Of a stretch of DNA of 64,000 nucleotides, positions 16,763-27,266 are shown one piece after another (position 1 is the first letter of the stretch; every line of letters starts with the position of its first letter). A program made the position numbers and the translations under genes. The stretch is taken from the NCBI GenBank assembly GCA_025917655.1, contig CP084619.1, forward strand, positions 1,550,001 to 1,614,000, read 5' to 3'. The DNA is from Chlorella sorokiniana (taxonomy: Eukaryota > Chlorophyta > Trebouxiophyceae > Chlorellales > Chlorellaceae). Below the pieces are notes generated by a model. That model was given only the letters and a program-made list of their open reading frames with translations. It did no database searches and had not been told where the DNA came from.

Positions 16763-17604
16763 ATGAGTGCTTCGCTAAGCCGCTTGGGACAGGGACGCTG
16801 TCAGCAGTTCGTTTCTTTGCTGCATTTTCATCAGCAGTTAGCATCTGTTGCGCTACATCAGCAGCAGCAGCAGCACCGGACTCTGGCCGACCAAGCCGCG
16901 GTGAAGTACGCCAAGGAGCGCAAGACCTTTGAGACCTCCCTTTCCGAGCTGCGAAAGCAGTGGGCAGAAACGCGCGGGGAGCAAGAGGCGGCCAAAGCGG
17001 CGGCAGCAGCGGCGGCACGGTGAGAGGGGCGGGCGGAGGGAGCCTTTGATGCCTTGTGTGTCATACACGCCTGCCTGTGATATGTGTATTTCCTTTCTTT
17101 GTTTGGTATACCTTCGAATAAGGTATCAAGGACAACAAAGCAGCAGGACCTGGAGTCATCTGCCTCTCATACCTGGCCGGTTCCTGCTCTGCCAATCTTC
17201 CCATCTGCAGGGCGGCGCGCGAGGCCCAGAGGGCGCAGCGCATGCAGCAAGACACAGATGCACGTGTACAGCGGTTGGAGGCCTTTCGTGCAAAGCAGGC
17301 AGCTGATCGCAAGCGGCGGGTGAGTTCAACGCCTTCAATCATCAAGGTCCTCAGTGGGGCATGCTGCGTTCTGCATGGCTCTCTCAATTCATTGTTCCTG
17401 TCCTATTGCTGCCCTGTGCTGCAGCTGGAAGCCAAGGCGGAGCGGCTGAAGCGTGAGGAGCTGCGTGCCGAGGTTCTGGATGTTGCGCGCGAGGAGCGAC
17501 GCGCCTTGCTGCTGCGGCGGTCCAGCAACTGGATCACGCCGCAGACGCTGGATGCCCGCATCAAGGAGGCCCTTGACAACCCTGTGCCGCTGCATGCGGA
17601 CTGA
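16763..17604 (+). CDS. mS26-like mitochondrial ribosomal protein
   Basis: Three exons, about 16763-17019, 17211-17319 and 17425-17604, with clean GT-AG junctions. ATG 16763 begins MSASLSRLGQGRCQQFVSLL, a basic amphipathic leader typical of mitochondrial import, followed by a run of five Gln. The rest is a long charged coiled coil rich in Arg, Glu, Lys and Ala (AKERKTFETSLSELRKQWAE). The C-terminal block SSNWITPQTLDARIKEALD resembles the conserved end of animal MRPS26, where a similar NW-LDAR-EAL pattern occurs. If so, the protein is in the small subunit of the mitochondrial ribosome. The match rests on this short block plus size and leader, so another coiled-coil mitochondrial protein remains possible. 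Confidence 0.65.
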
Positions 17605-18116
17605 GCTGGCTTGGGATGTGGAAGCAAGGACAAAGCAGCAGTGCAAGAGTATTCTGAGCAAGCTTGTGCGCTGCCTTTGTGATACAACAAATAGTACGTG
17701 CTCGGGCCACCAAGCGCTTTGTGTAACCTGAGAAAACCCGCGAGGCATTCCCCGAATGACACTGGGCATGAGGGGCTCATTCCAATGAGTGCATGCACCA
17801 TCATTGCACACTTGGCTTTGTGGCCAGCGCCGCCTCTTTACTGCTTTCGCTGCCGTGCTGATGCCCGCCCCTCCGCCGCCTCTCCCCCTCCCCCGCCCCC
17901 CCACCAAGTAAGCATCTCTCTGATGCATTGTGGTTGGTGTACATTGGGTTAAACCGGCATTGAGCAGGGAAACAAGGTGCGCCAAGGTGGCTTCAAACAG
18001 CGACGTGGCAGTCTGAGGGGGTGGCGACACGCCGGCACTCGACACTGGTAAGCTTATCTTTGTATTCATTGACTCCCAAACTGTATATTACGCTCTCCAA
18101 AGGTGACCGTGGCGCC
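17605..18116. other. Intergenic region
   Basis: About 510 bp between two plus-strand genes, including a C-rich patch near 17880-17905. It is the likely promoter of rhodanese 3. No gene was recognised. Confidence 0.45.
17722..17726 (+). terminator. Possible polyadenylation signal TGTAA
   Basis: Located 118 bp after the stop of the mS26-like gene, a usual distance for green-algal poly(A) signals. Confidence 0.4.
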
Positions 18117-18804
18117 ATGGAGGAAGCCCAGCGTTACTCGGCAGACGTCGAGTCTGTAGACGCAGTGTCGGCGGGCATATTAGTGTCGTCGAAAGGATAT
18201 GTGCTCGTTGATGTGCGGTGAGACCCACCATCCGCACCCGTCAGCCGAACCGCCACTGATCGCTTCTTTGACTTGCGGTCAGGGCTCAGATTGCGTAGCT
18301 TGCATCTTGGAAACTCGATTTAGGGGTCGAAATGTCAGAATTGCTTGATATCACCCTCCGATACACCTCTGCCCTGCCCCAGGGCTCTTGCCGCCCAACC
18401 TGCTCTCCCTCACGACTAGGCTTGCGGGGTTTCCAATTGCAGGACACCAGAGGAGTACGCCGGCAGCCATGCACCTGGGGCGGTCAATATACCCTTCATG
18501 GTGCAAACAGAGGAGGGGCGCAAGCACAACCCATCCTTCTTGGAGCAGGTTGGCATCCTGCTGTCCTTGCCGCCTGGCGTCGCCTCGGGATCCGTCTAAT
18601 CCCTCCATGCTGCTGTTGCCGTGTGTGAAGGTACGGCAACGTTTTCCAAAGGTGGAAGAGTCCCACATGGTTGTGACATGCGGAGGCGGCAGTCGCGGCA
18701 CCTCTGCAGCAACGGCCATCGCAGAGGCTGGCTACACTGTGCTGTGCATGCCAGGCGGGATGCAGGCCTGGGCTGCACGTGGGCTGCCCCTGGAGGAGCT
18801 GTAG
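18117..18804 (+). CDS. Single-domain rhodanese 3
   Basis: Three exons from ATG 18117 (MEEAQRYSADVESVDAVSAG). Exon 1 ends in LVDVR, exon 2 has TPEEYAGSHAPGAVNIPFM and NPSFLEQ, and exon 3 (from about 18631) has VRQRFPKVEESHMVV, the active-site loop CGGGSRG, GMQAWAARGLPLEEL and the stop at 18802-18804. The CxxxxR loop is complete, so activity is expected. Both introns match rhodanese 1 and 2 in place and phase. The exon 1 frame stays open upstream through a Ser/Leu-rich stretch to 18021, so a longer leader cannot be excluded. No frame jump was seen. Confidence 0.88.
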
Positions 18805-18886
18805 AATGTTCGCCTTGCAGCTGAGCCAAGTTTTCCTTGCATGTTTGATATTCCCATCGACTCACCAGTTGTGACCCAATCCTGCC

Positions 18887-18891
18887 TTACA
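18887..18891 (-). terminator. Possible polyadenylation signal TGTAA (minus strand)
   Basis: TTACA on the plus strand, 125 bp beyond the HflX stop. It fits a green-algal poly(A) signal for the minus-strand gene. Confidence 0.4.
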
Positions 18892-19015
18892 GCCAAACTC
18901 TTTGGTGACCATCTCACACTTTGTACATTTGCGGCCGCCAGCTGCACACAGGTAGCCTAGTGGTACATGGCTGGCTGGCACCAGACACTTCTTACGGCAC
19001 ACCTCCTGACACACA

Positions 19016-22000
19016 TCACTTCGACAGCTGCTCCATCGCCACTGCCGTCATGTTGTGTGGGATGCTGCCGTCCTCGGCCGTCGCTGCTGCTGCCAAGAGG
19101 CCCTCGTCCCCCTCCTCCCGAGCCTCCTCGTCTTCTCCCCACTCTTGCTGCTGCTGCTGCTGCTGCTGCTCCGCCATCTGCAGACGGAGCGGCTGCAGCC
19201 GCTGCGCCAGCGCGAGCGGCACATTTGCGCGCACCTCTGTGCCCGCAGCGCCAAACTCGGCTGCGGCCACCACCCGGTGCGGTGGATCTCGTCCACCAGC
19301 TCGCCCTGAGCGTAGGGTATGAGCACGTGCACCGCCACCATGCTGTCTCGCATCCTGGCGCTCACGCCCTCCAGCAGCTCGGGCAGACCCTCTCCCGTCA
19401 GCCCGCTCACGCACACCGTCTGCTGCCGCCGTGCCGCCACCGCTCGCACCACGTCTGGCTCGGCGCAAGCGTCCACCTGGTGTAGGGAGGCGGGGCCGGC
19501 GGGGCCAAGGCGGGTTTACGCGGGGAGCACAACGTTGGCGCGTGGGTTGCAGCGGCAGAGCAGCATGGGATTGCCGCTCAGGAAGCCACGGCCGGCAGCC
19601 TGCGCCGCCTCAAATGCAGCCGCCGCGCCCGGGACGCCCACGCAGCAGCGCACCTTGTTCCACACGTGCAGGGTGGGCACATTCTGCACCCCCAGCTCCT
19701 CCAGCACCGCGTTGACGGCGTCCACCTGGGCGGCGGCGTTGGCGTGGCTCACATCCACCACATGCAGCAGCAGGGCGGCGTCACGGATCTCCTCCAGCGT
19801 GGCGCGGAAGGCGGCCACCAGCTGCGGCAGGGGGGCCGGGTTGCGCACAGGCGCGGGCGTGGGTGGGTGGGCGGTGTGTGTAGGGCTGGGGAGCCACCCG
19901 TGCGTGTCATTCATAACGTCTGCCAAGCTGGGCACGAAGCCCTCTCTGAGGGACCTTGCTCTTGTGGTGTTGCGAGGGAGAGCAAGATCGAGGCCCGTGG
20001 CCGGCAAAGCTGGACTGCCCCAGGCAGCAAACTTCCAGGCGCCCAGCGTCAACTACGACCCCGCCGCTACACGGTGTGCTGTGCGTTATGCAGCACACGC
20101 GCACCTGCGTGGGCAGCTTCTGGATGAACCCCACCGTGTCGGTGAACAGCACCGCCTGGCCGCCCGGAAGCTCCAGCCGCCGCGTGGTGGGGTCCAGCGT
20201 GGCAAACAGCTTGTCCTCTGCCAGCACCCCCGCCCGGGTGAGCGCGTTGAGCAGCGTGGATTTGCCGGCGTTGGTGTATCCCACCAGGGCGACCACGGGG
20301 ATGGGCGCGGCGGCGCGGCGCTCACGGTAACTGCGCCGATGGGTGCGCACCTGCCGGGGCGGGGGCAGGGCCAGCAAGCCAAGCTGTTGCATGCGATGCA
20401 AACAGGCAGCGTCAGGCAGTGCCGCGAGCCAACTGCCCAACGTGCGGAGCAAGCCGGCGAGCATAAGCGTGCCTGCAAGCGCTGGCCCCCCGCACATCGC
20501 GCCTCGCATGAAGCTCTCCCAGCAGCTTCGCCAGCCCCGTGCCCAGCATTCAGCCACCAGCCCTGGCCCACCTCATCCAGGTCCCGCCGCAGCCGCGCCA
20601 TGCGCCCCTTGAGCAGGCGTCGGTCCACCTCGATCTGCTTCTCGCCCATGCCCTTCACCCGGCCGGACCCCGACTGGCGCTCCAGATGGGACCACATGCG
20701 GGTGAGGCGTGGCAGCTGGTACTCCGACTGAGCCAGCTCCACCTGGCCAGGCAGGGAGGGAGGGGGAGGGGGAGCGAGAGGGGGAGGTTGGCACAATTGC
20801 AGGGTGTGGCGGGGAGGCGGCAGCACAGTGGGAGCCTGAGAGGCGCCAATGCCTGCCGTCCACGTGCTGCCTGGGCCCGCAATGCAGCGCCCTGCGGCAC
20901 GACGGGAGCGCCTGAACCACGGCAAGAGCTTGCCGCTTGCCTGCAGCTTGCCCTCACGGGTTGCTGCCCGCTGCGAGAAGATGTCCAGGATGAGAGCGGT
21001 GCGGTCGCACAGCCGCACCGACTCCCCTAGCGCCTTCTCAAGGTTGCGCAGCTGGCCTGCGGGTATGGGCGCAGCCGCGGGTGTTGTGGAGGCGCAGGGC
21101 CGACAAGCTGCTGGGCCGCCCCGGGCGCGGTGCTGCACCACAGCCGCCCAGCACATTCAGCCGTTCCGCTTGGCTATGGAAGGGAAAGGGCAACATCGCG
21201 AACGGTGTGCAGCAATCGCTTAAAAAGCAAAGCGGCAGCAGCCGGCACTCCTTGCCTGGGCTGAGCTCATCATCAAATATAGCGGTGGTGGCGCCAGAGG
21301 CAGCCACAGCCGCCATGATCTCCTGCACCTTGCCGCTGCCGATGTAGGTGCGTGGGTTGACCTATGGGATGGGAGCCAGGTTGTGAGAAGCGACTGAGCA
21401 AGGGTGGACACGCAGCTGTGACACAAGCAAGGCCACAGTGCCCGGCAACCACAACGCGCGGTGCCCTCGTGCACGCCAGCCCAGGGCAGGCGGCGCGGGT
21501 TCCCACGCCCGCTGCGGCGACGGGACACTCACCTCGTCCAGCAGCTGGTAGGTGGACCCCGTGACCTCCAGCCCCGCAGTGTCTGCCAGGCGCGACAGCT
21601 CTTCCAGCGACTCGTGCACGCTGTAGCCGTGCTTCGAGCGCTGCTGCTTCAGCTGCACGCCCACCAGGAAGCACCGCTCCCGCTCCTCCTCATACGGCGA
21701 TTCCCAATCGAAGCTGCCACTGCTTTCAGAGCCGGCCCCACCCTGGCTGCTACGCAGGCTCGCTGCCAGGCTCTGCATCTCGAGCCGCCAGTCGCCGTCG
21801 TCGGACGACGCGGGCGCAACAGTGCCGTTTAGCTTGGGCGTGCCGGGTGCATCGCTCCAATCCTCCCATCCGTCTGCGGGTCCATGACTTCTACCACGAG
21901 CAGCAAGCCGAAGTGACGGCCGTGCTGCGACTCGCAAGTTGGGGCCGTGCGATAGGCGTGCCGCAATGGGCTGCGGGACTGCTGGGTGATCGTAGTATTG

Positions 22001-22042
22001 GCACGAATGACTGAGACGCCATACAGGCGCCGCGGCAGCCAT
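19016..22042 (-). CDS. hflX: HflX-type ribosome-associated GTPase, plastid-targeted
   Basis: About eight exons from ATG 22042 (upstream frame closed) to the stop at 19016. After an Arg/Ala-rich plastid-like leader come CFLVGVQLK (about 21670), [14 protein letters not shown] (about 21340), [14 protein letters not shown] (about 20990), ESQYQLPRL-like and [10 protein letters not shown] (about 20640). The G domain follows: GYTNAGKST (G1, about 20270), DTVGF (G3, about 20130), NKVD (G4, split by an intron at about 19650) and SGLTGEG (G5, about 19390). HflX splits stalled ribosomes and here would act in the chloroplast. The tail contains eight consecutive Gln (CTG tract 19147-19170) and an acidic stretch. 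A frame jump lies at CCC 19273-19275 between [11 protein letters not shown] and VVAAAEFG; one more base would restore the frame. Confidence 0.92.
19147..19172. repeat. (CTG)n/(CAG)n tract coding poly-Gln
   Basis: Eight trinucleotide units within the C-terminal tail of the HflX gene, read as poly-Gln on the minus strand. Confidence 0.85.
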
Positions 22043-22263
22043 GAGCGGTGGCAGCCCGCAAGGGGTGCGAGCGCGAGAAGCCTGCAACACTGTGATGCTA
22101 GGAAACAAGGTGACTGCTCTCTATCACGACAAATCAAGCGGGGCAGGTCTCAGGGGAGAGCCCGGAAAGAACCAAGTTCAAGGTGCCATGTCGGCGATCG
22201 AAAAGAATGGCTTGCGGATAAGTACATGCATCGATAACCTCACTCTGTAACTTGATCACAACG
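22043..22263. other. Divergent promoter between HflX and the SirB1-like gene
   Basis: About 220 bp between two 5' ends. It is somewhat less GC-rich than the flanks. No motif can be claimed. Confidence 0.4.
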
Positions 22264-25235
22264 ATGGTTTGCTCCGCAGTTGTTTGGCGGCAGTTCCCAG
22301 TCGTCTGCCTGTCCGCTTCGCGTTCCACTGCAGCCAACTGCCGCCGCGGGCCCAAAGAACGACGCCGGTGTCAAATAAGAGATGCCTGCAGTTCATCCAG
22401 CGGCGCAGCCCGCGGATTATCGCAACGGCAGCACCGCCGGCGGCGCCTCCGCCAGCAGCAGCACGGGATGTGCAACGCCGCACCTGATGACCTTCCATCC
22501 AGCACCGCGGCAGTGGCTGATTGGGCTGCATTGTCTTTCAAGGATGCAGCCAGCAACGGCAATCTCACCAAGGCGTGCCTCCTGGTTGCCCTGGAAGAGG
22601 AGGCGGCAGCGCAGGCGGCCTACGCTGCAGCCGAGGGCATGGAGGCGACCGCCGACGCGCTGCGAGGGTGCGTCTCCGTCGCCCGCTTGCTGCCACCCTT
22701 CTGCATGATAGCACACAGAATGAGCAGCAGCAGCCCAGGTCACTGCCAGACGGCCTCGCCCTGCTGGCCGCCTCGAGCACTCTGTCCAGCTGGCGAACTG
22801 GCCCCTGCCCCCTCGCAGGAGCGTGGGCAGCGCCTCCACCTGGAGCCTTGAGCGCATCCAGGCGCTGGCGGAGGAGGCCACCCGCGCCTTTACGCGCGCC
22901 TGGTGGAGCTGGGGGTGGCCGACGCGGTGTTGCTGGCGGCGCGCAGCGCACCCGACTCCACCCTGCTCACCCTGCACCTGGACATGGTCCGCGGCTACCC
23001 CACCCAGCTCATAGACGTGAGGCGCACCTGCTGCGCACTGGGTCCGTGCCCGTGCACGGATGCGGTGGCAGCTGCCTGCTGCAGGCGGCGCCGCCGCCGG
23101 ACGAGGCTCACTCGTAGCCCTGCAGCGGTCCCTGCTGAGACCCACCTCAGCACCACGCCGCCGCGGTTCTCCCAACCACCTCGTCTCCATCCCTTTTGCC
23201 CCTCTTGCCTGCCGCCAGGCCATCAACACCATCCTGTACCAGCGGCACGGCTACCGGCGGCAGCGCCGCCACGGCGACCCCGCCGACTCGCGCCTGTCTG
23301 CGGTGCTGGAGAGCGGCAACGGCAGCCCCGCCTCCCTGGCCGTGCTGTACCTGGAGCTGTGCAGCCGGCTGGGGCTGGACCTGCAGCCGGTGGCGCTGGA
23401 GGGGGCAGGTGGGAAGCTGCGGTCGCGAGGCACGGCTGCCGCAGACGTGCAGCTGGTCCTGCAGCATGCCAGCAGCACTGCCCAGCAGCATGCCCCAGTC
23501 CAGAAGCATGCCCCGCCCAGCTGCGGCAATGGGGTTGCTTCCACCAGCAGCGAGCGCGGGTGCGTCTGGTCCCTGCCCCTCCCCCTTCCCCTGCAGGTAC
23601 TTTGTTGCAGCCTGCCGACGAGGCGGTGGGGCTGCGCGTGGCGGGGGAGCGGCTGGTGGTGGACCCATACTCCGAGGGCATGCTGCTGAGCGAGGCGGAG
23701 GTGCGTGGGGCCGACGCCCTGCCCGCGCCGCGCCGGCCCTGCACTGACGGCAGGCGGGCCCAGCAGCTGGCGGCCACAGAGGCGCCTCACCTGGCCGCTG
23801 CGTTGCAAGGGCAGCGCGCAGGGCATATGCCTGCACGGCGGCCAGGGCCCGGTGCATGCTGCCATGCTGCCGTGCCTGGCTCCAAACTGCACCCCCAAAC
23901 TGCCCTGAACAAAACTTGAAACACTACTAACCACTAGTCATGACCACCCCCCCCACCCCCACCCCCCAGATACGGGAGCTCTTTGAGGTGGAGGGGGAGC
24001 TGCGGCCGTGCCCCCCCCGCCGCCGTGCTGGCCGGCGTGCTGGGCTGCCTGCGGGACGCGCACTGGTGCGCCGCGGTGGGCTGCCCCCTGAGCCCATCTT
24101 CGCCGTGCCCATCTCGCTTGAGGTGCGGCAGCACGGCGCCGGGGACGCGCGCGGCCCGCCTGCTCTCCGCACATGTGGTGTGCGAGGCAGGGGGTGGGCG
24201 TGGTCCCTTGCTCAGCGCGCGACTTGCCCTGATGCTTGCCAAGCTATCAAGATGTCCACCCGTCCCTCATGGGTCCCACCTCCCCGCTGTGTGCAAGCAG
24301 CCCCCTGGTTGCACTACCGTCACCCCTGACTGCCGCGAGCGAGCTGCAGGTGGCGCTGGGCGACTACCGGGACGTCGAGGTGGAGACGAGCAGCGGCGAG
24401 GACGAGGAGGGGCAGTACTTCACCGTGCGCTTCTCCGAGCCGGAGGCGGCGGGCGGCGACGGCCGTCGCGCGGGGCAGCAGTGGTGGCCGGCACGCGGCC
24501 ACAGCTTGCAGCGCGCGCTGGCGGCGGCGCGCAAGATTGCCTGGCTGCGCCCCAAGGACCTGTGAGCTGTCAATAGGGAGGGCGCTTTGCGCATGCTGCC
24601 GTCACGGCTGTTACCGTCGCTGCGACATGGCTGCCTTCGGGTTCTGCTGTTCACTACCTCACTGGCAGCACTCAGCGGTGGCGCCTCCCACGCGCACACG
24701 CCCCCTACCCCCACCCCCACCCCCACCCACCCGTGCAGTACCGCACAGCTTGAGCTGGGCCTGCTGCTGTTCTTCAATGCACAGTACGACGAGGCGTGGC
24801 AGGAGCTGGGCTGCGTGCTAGAGGCGAGGAGGGCTGCTGCTGCGGCGGCAGCCGCCTGCTTTGCATCCTACTTTGCATCCTGCTTTGCATCCTGAAACGT
24901 CACCGACTCTGCCCGTGCTGCCCCCCCCCACACCCCCACCCCCACTCTCCTGCAAGCCCCACCCACCTCCAGCGCCGCACCCTACGCCCCTCACGCAGGC
25001 GGCCAGCGCGAGCCTGCTGCGCAGGAGGCGAAGGCGCCGCTGGGCAGCGAGGAGGAGTTGGCGCAGCTGGAGGCAGTGGTGGAGAAGGCGCGGCTCATGC
25101 TGGTGCTCGGGAGGGGCCCTCAACGGCGGGCGGCAGCGTCAGCGGCGGCAGTGGAGCATGATCACACCGGGCCATCAATGCCCCTGCAAGCGACCGCCTG
25201 CACGCTCGCCTTCCTCACCTGCATGCCTGCTTGCT
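22264..25235 (+). CDS. SirB1/transglutaminase-like (Transglut_core2) plus TPR-like protein
   Basis: About eight exons. ATG 22264 opens an Arg/Ser-rich plastid-like leader, then AALSFKDAASNGNLTKACL. An exon at about 22850-23000 leads to the core AINTILYQRHGYRR (about 23220) and SPASLAVLYLELCSRLGLDL, the conserved PISL-LYLEVARRLGL block of SirB1 proteins, then AVGLRVAGERLVVDPYSEG (about 23640). Later exons hold DYRDVEVETSSGEDEEG (about 24370) and a TPR-like helix LELGLLLFFNAQYDEAWQEL (about 24760). The function of the family is unclear; it has a papain-like fold that often lacks catalytic residues. The frame jumps at TTT 22889-22891 (a fourth T gives FYARLVEL) and near the eight-C run 24011-24018. 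The 3' end is uncertain. Confidence 0.75.
24858..24894. repeat. Threefold short tandem repeat (about 11-12 bp)
   Basis: TTTGCATCCT with a one- or two-base spacer occurs three times in a row at an exon-intron edge of the SirB1-like gene. Confidence 0.7.
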
Positions 25236-25660
25236 GAGTGTGTAGGCTGGCTTCCTCCTGTTCGCATCCAGGTTTGGTGATTAATTGGTGAACTGCTCCC
25301 TCTCTTGAAGTGACATTTGATCCTCTCCAACAGGCCACGTAGCTATCCTATACCTATCCCATGTGCAACACTATGACCTTGCATCTCTCAACACACCTCC
25401 AAGGCCAATGAAGCCGTTTGCAGCTCGTGTCACAACTTCTTTGTGTTTCACTTCTGCTTGTCGATGCCCATCATCCCCAATGCCTGGCCCGCTGCCCGCA
25501 GCCCCCTGCCAGCTTGGCGCCCGTCTCCCGCATCTCTCCCACAATGCCCATCTGCAGGGGAGGATGGTGGAAGGGTGGGGACACGCACTGGTTAGGTGGG
25601 GGGCTTGGCTTTGAGTTGTACCATGGATATATTGACTGCCTGCCCATTAAGCTGCCCTCA
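25236..25660. other. Convergent intergenic region
   Basis: About 425 bp between the SirB1-like gene (+) and the Trp/Glu-rich gene (-). AT content is raised near 25270-25390. No features were recognised. Confidence 0.4.
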
Positions 25661-26568
25661 ATGCACAGGCTCCCGTGCAAGGACCTTCGTTCTGCTGCCA
25701 AAGCGGCCAAAGCTCTCCCGTATGTTTGGCAGGAGCGGCAGCATGAGGAAGGAGAGGCGGCAGTTTGGGCAGGTGGGCTGCGCTGCTGCTGCTGTCGCCT
25801 CGCTCGGGCGGTACTGTGCCCAGTACTGCTGCTGCCACCTCTCAAACGCCTCTATCTCTCGCCGCACCACCTGCTGCCCCTCTTCGGAAAGCTCCCAAGC
25901 CGCTGGCGCTGCCGTTCCTCCCAGGCCAGCCACCTCTCCCGCTGCTCATCCGTAAGCTCGGCCAGGCGGCGGCGCTGCCGCTCTTCAAAAGCGCGCCAAT
26001 GCCGCTCCTGCCATTCCTCGAAGCCCTCCCAGCTGAGCGCTTGTTGCCAGCCAGCTGCCGCCTCCCCTGCAGCAGACAACCACTGCCCCGCCTGCTCTTG
26101 GGCGCTTTCCCAGGCACCCAGCACGCGTTCCCCAGCGCCCTGCCAGCTCCAACCAGCCTCAGCATCCGCCTGCGTACGGGAAGCGGGAGCCGCGGGCGGA
26201 GCTGGGCTTGGCGGGCTTCTGTCAGGGACACATACTACTCTGCATGTATCGCAGCCCAAACCTGCCACAGTGAGCATGCTGCCCCACCGCGGAGCCCAGC
26301 AGAGGTTTGATTTCCGACTGGCTGGACCGTGCATTGTGAAACAACCCCAGCCTGCCTGGGATTCATCGCCCTTCGCCAGCGTGTCTGGAGGGACACCGGA
26401 CCCTGGCTGGCGGTGGCCGCGCCTCTGCAGGGGTGGGATGGGCCAACTGTACTGCGAAACCTGCCTCTGGAACCCTCTTCCCTGCAACTCCCCTCTTCCT
26501 GCATCAGCCACACCGAGTTCATGTAGGTGACAGCAGTCCTCAGCTGTTTTGAAAGCCGTCCTGTCCAC
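25661..26568 (-). CDS. Unknown Trp/Glu/Arg/Gln-rich helical protein with a CxxC
   Basis: Not recognised. The minus strand reads a Pro/Ala linker, then SWQGAGERVLGAWESAQEQ and a highly charged helix with Trp at near-regular spacing: EEWQERHWRAFEERQRRRL, DEQRERWLAWEERQRQR, then AWELSEEGQQVVRREI and ERWQQQYWAQYRPSEA. It ends with CPNCRLSFLML and the stop at 25661. The repeated W(x)nFEERQ/WEERQ pattern suggests an internally repeated amphipathic helix, and the CPNC may bind metal if another pair exists. Two G (coding strand, 25900-25901) where three would keep the frame mark a probable base error. The start is unresolved; open minus-strand sequence to 26681 may hold the first exon. Confidence 0.5.
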
Positions 26569-26681
26569 TGCAGAACGGTAGCTGTCTTTAATTGAACCTT
26601 GACGCTTGCTTTGTCATCCGTAGGCAAGTCAGCTGGTGCTTGCCCAATGGAGGCAGAAGCTCTCCTGAAGCTGGCTGACAC

Positions 26682-27266
26682 GGGAAGAAAGTCGCCTGTC
26701 CAGAGCAGATGGGTCTCCTGGCTCTGCTGGGATCCATCCTTTCAGTGGCTCAACCTTGTTGACCTGCATAATCTCTCTGAAGTTCATACACGACCAAACT
26801 CACCGTCACAGCCGGTGCTCCCGGACAGAATGAGCTCCAATGGCGTGGGAATGACAAGGGAGGTGGTGCATGAAGGCCATGCCTCCCCAGTCGGCCGCCA
26901 GGTGCGCGGATGCTGGGTCCAAGGGGGTGCTACACACACCAGGCTCATGCGGCGGCTTGAGCATCACACCCGCCTTGTGGCCTGCTTCCCTCCAAGGGGG
27001 TGCAGGTGCCCAAGACCCAGAAGAGCCCTGTCGCAGAGCATGTGCGTGAGCCGGTGATGGGGAACGAAGGCCCCCAACGCCATCAAGGACTGCCGGTGTC
27101 AGCGCTGCCACAGGCAAGCCCAGCTGGCAGCTCTGGCTTGTGCGTTGAAGGGGTGCTGCCCTGATGCCTTGCTGCTCTTCCGATCTCGAGCCAGCGCAGA
27201 GGAACCATGCCCAATGCCAACTTTTTCTGAACGGATTTCCTTCATGCAGCAGATCGAGTGGCTGGA
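26682..27266. other. Divergent intergenic region
   Basis: About 585 bp upstream of the LEA-like gene and the Trp/Glu-rich gene. An open stretch at 26599-27057 (+) has no recognisable protein character. It is the likely promoter of both genes. Confidence 0.4.

Noticed and set aside
19319-20731. 470-residue plus-strand open frame
   Set aside because: It is exactly antisense to HflX exons, which are secured by G1-G5 motifs. No protein family character.
24011-24110. Firm claim of two compensating indels in the SirB1-like gene
   Set aside because: The entering and leaving frames are the same, so the region may simply be a poorly conserved in-frame segment. It is kept only as possible.
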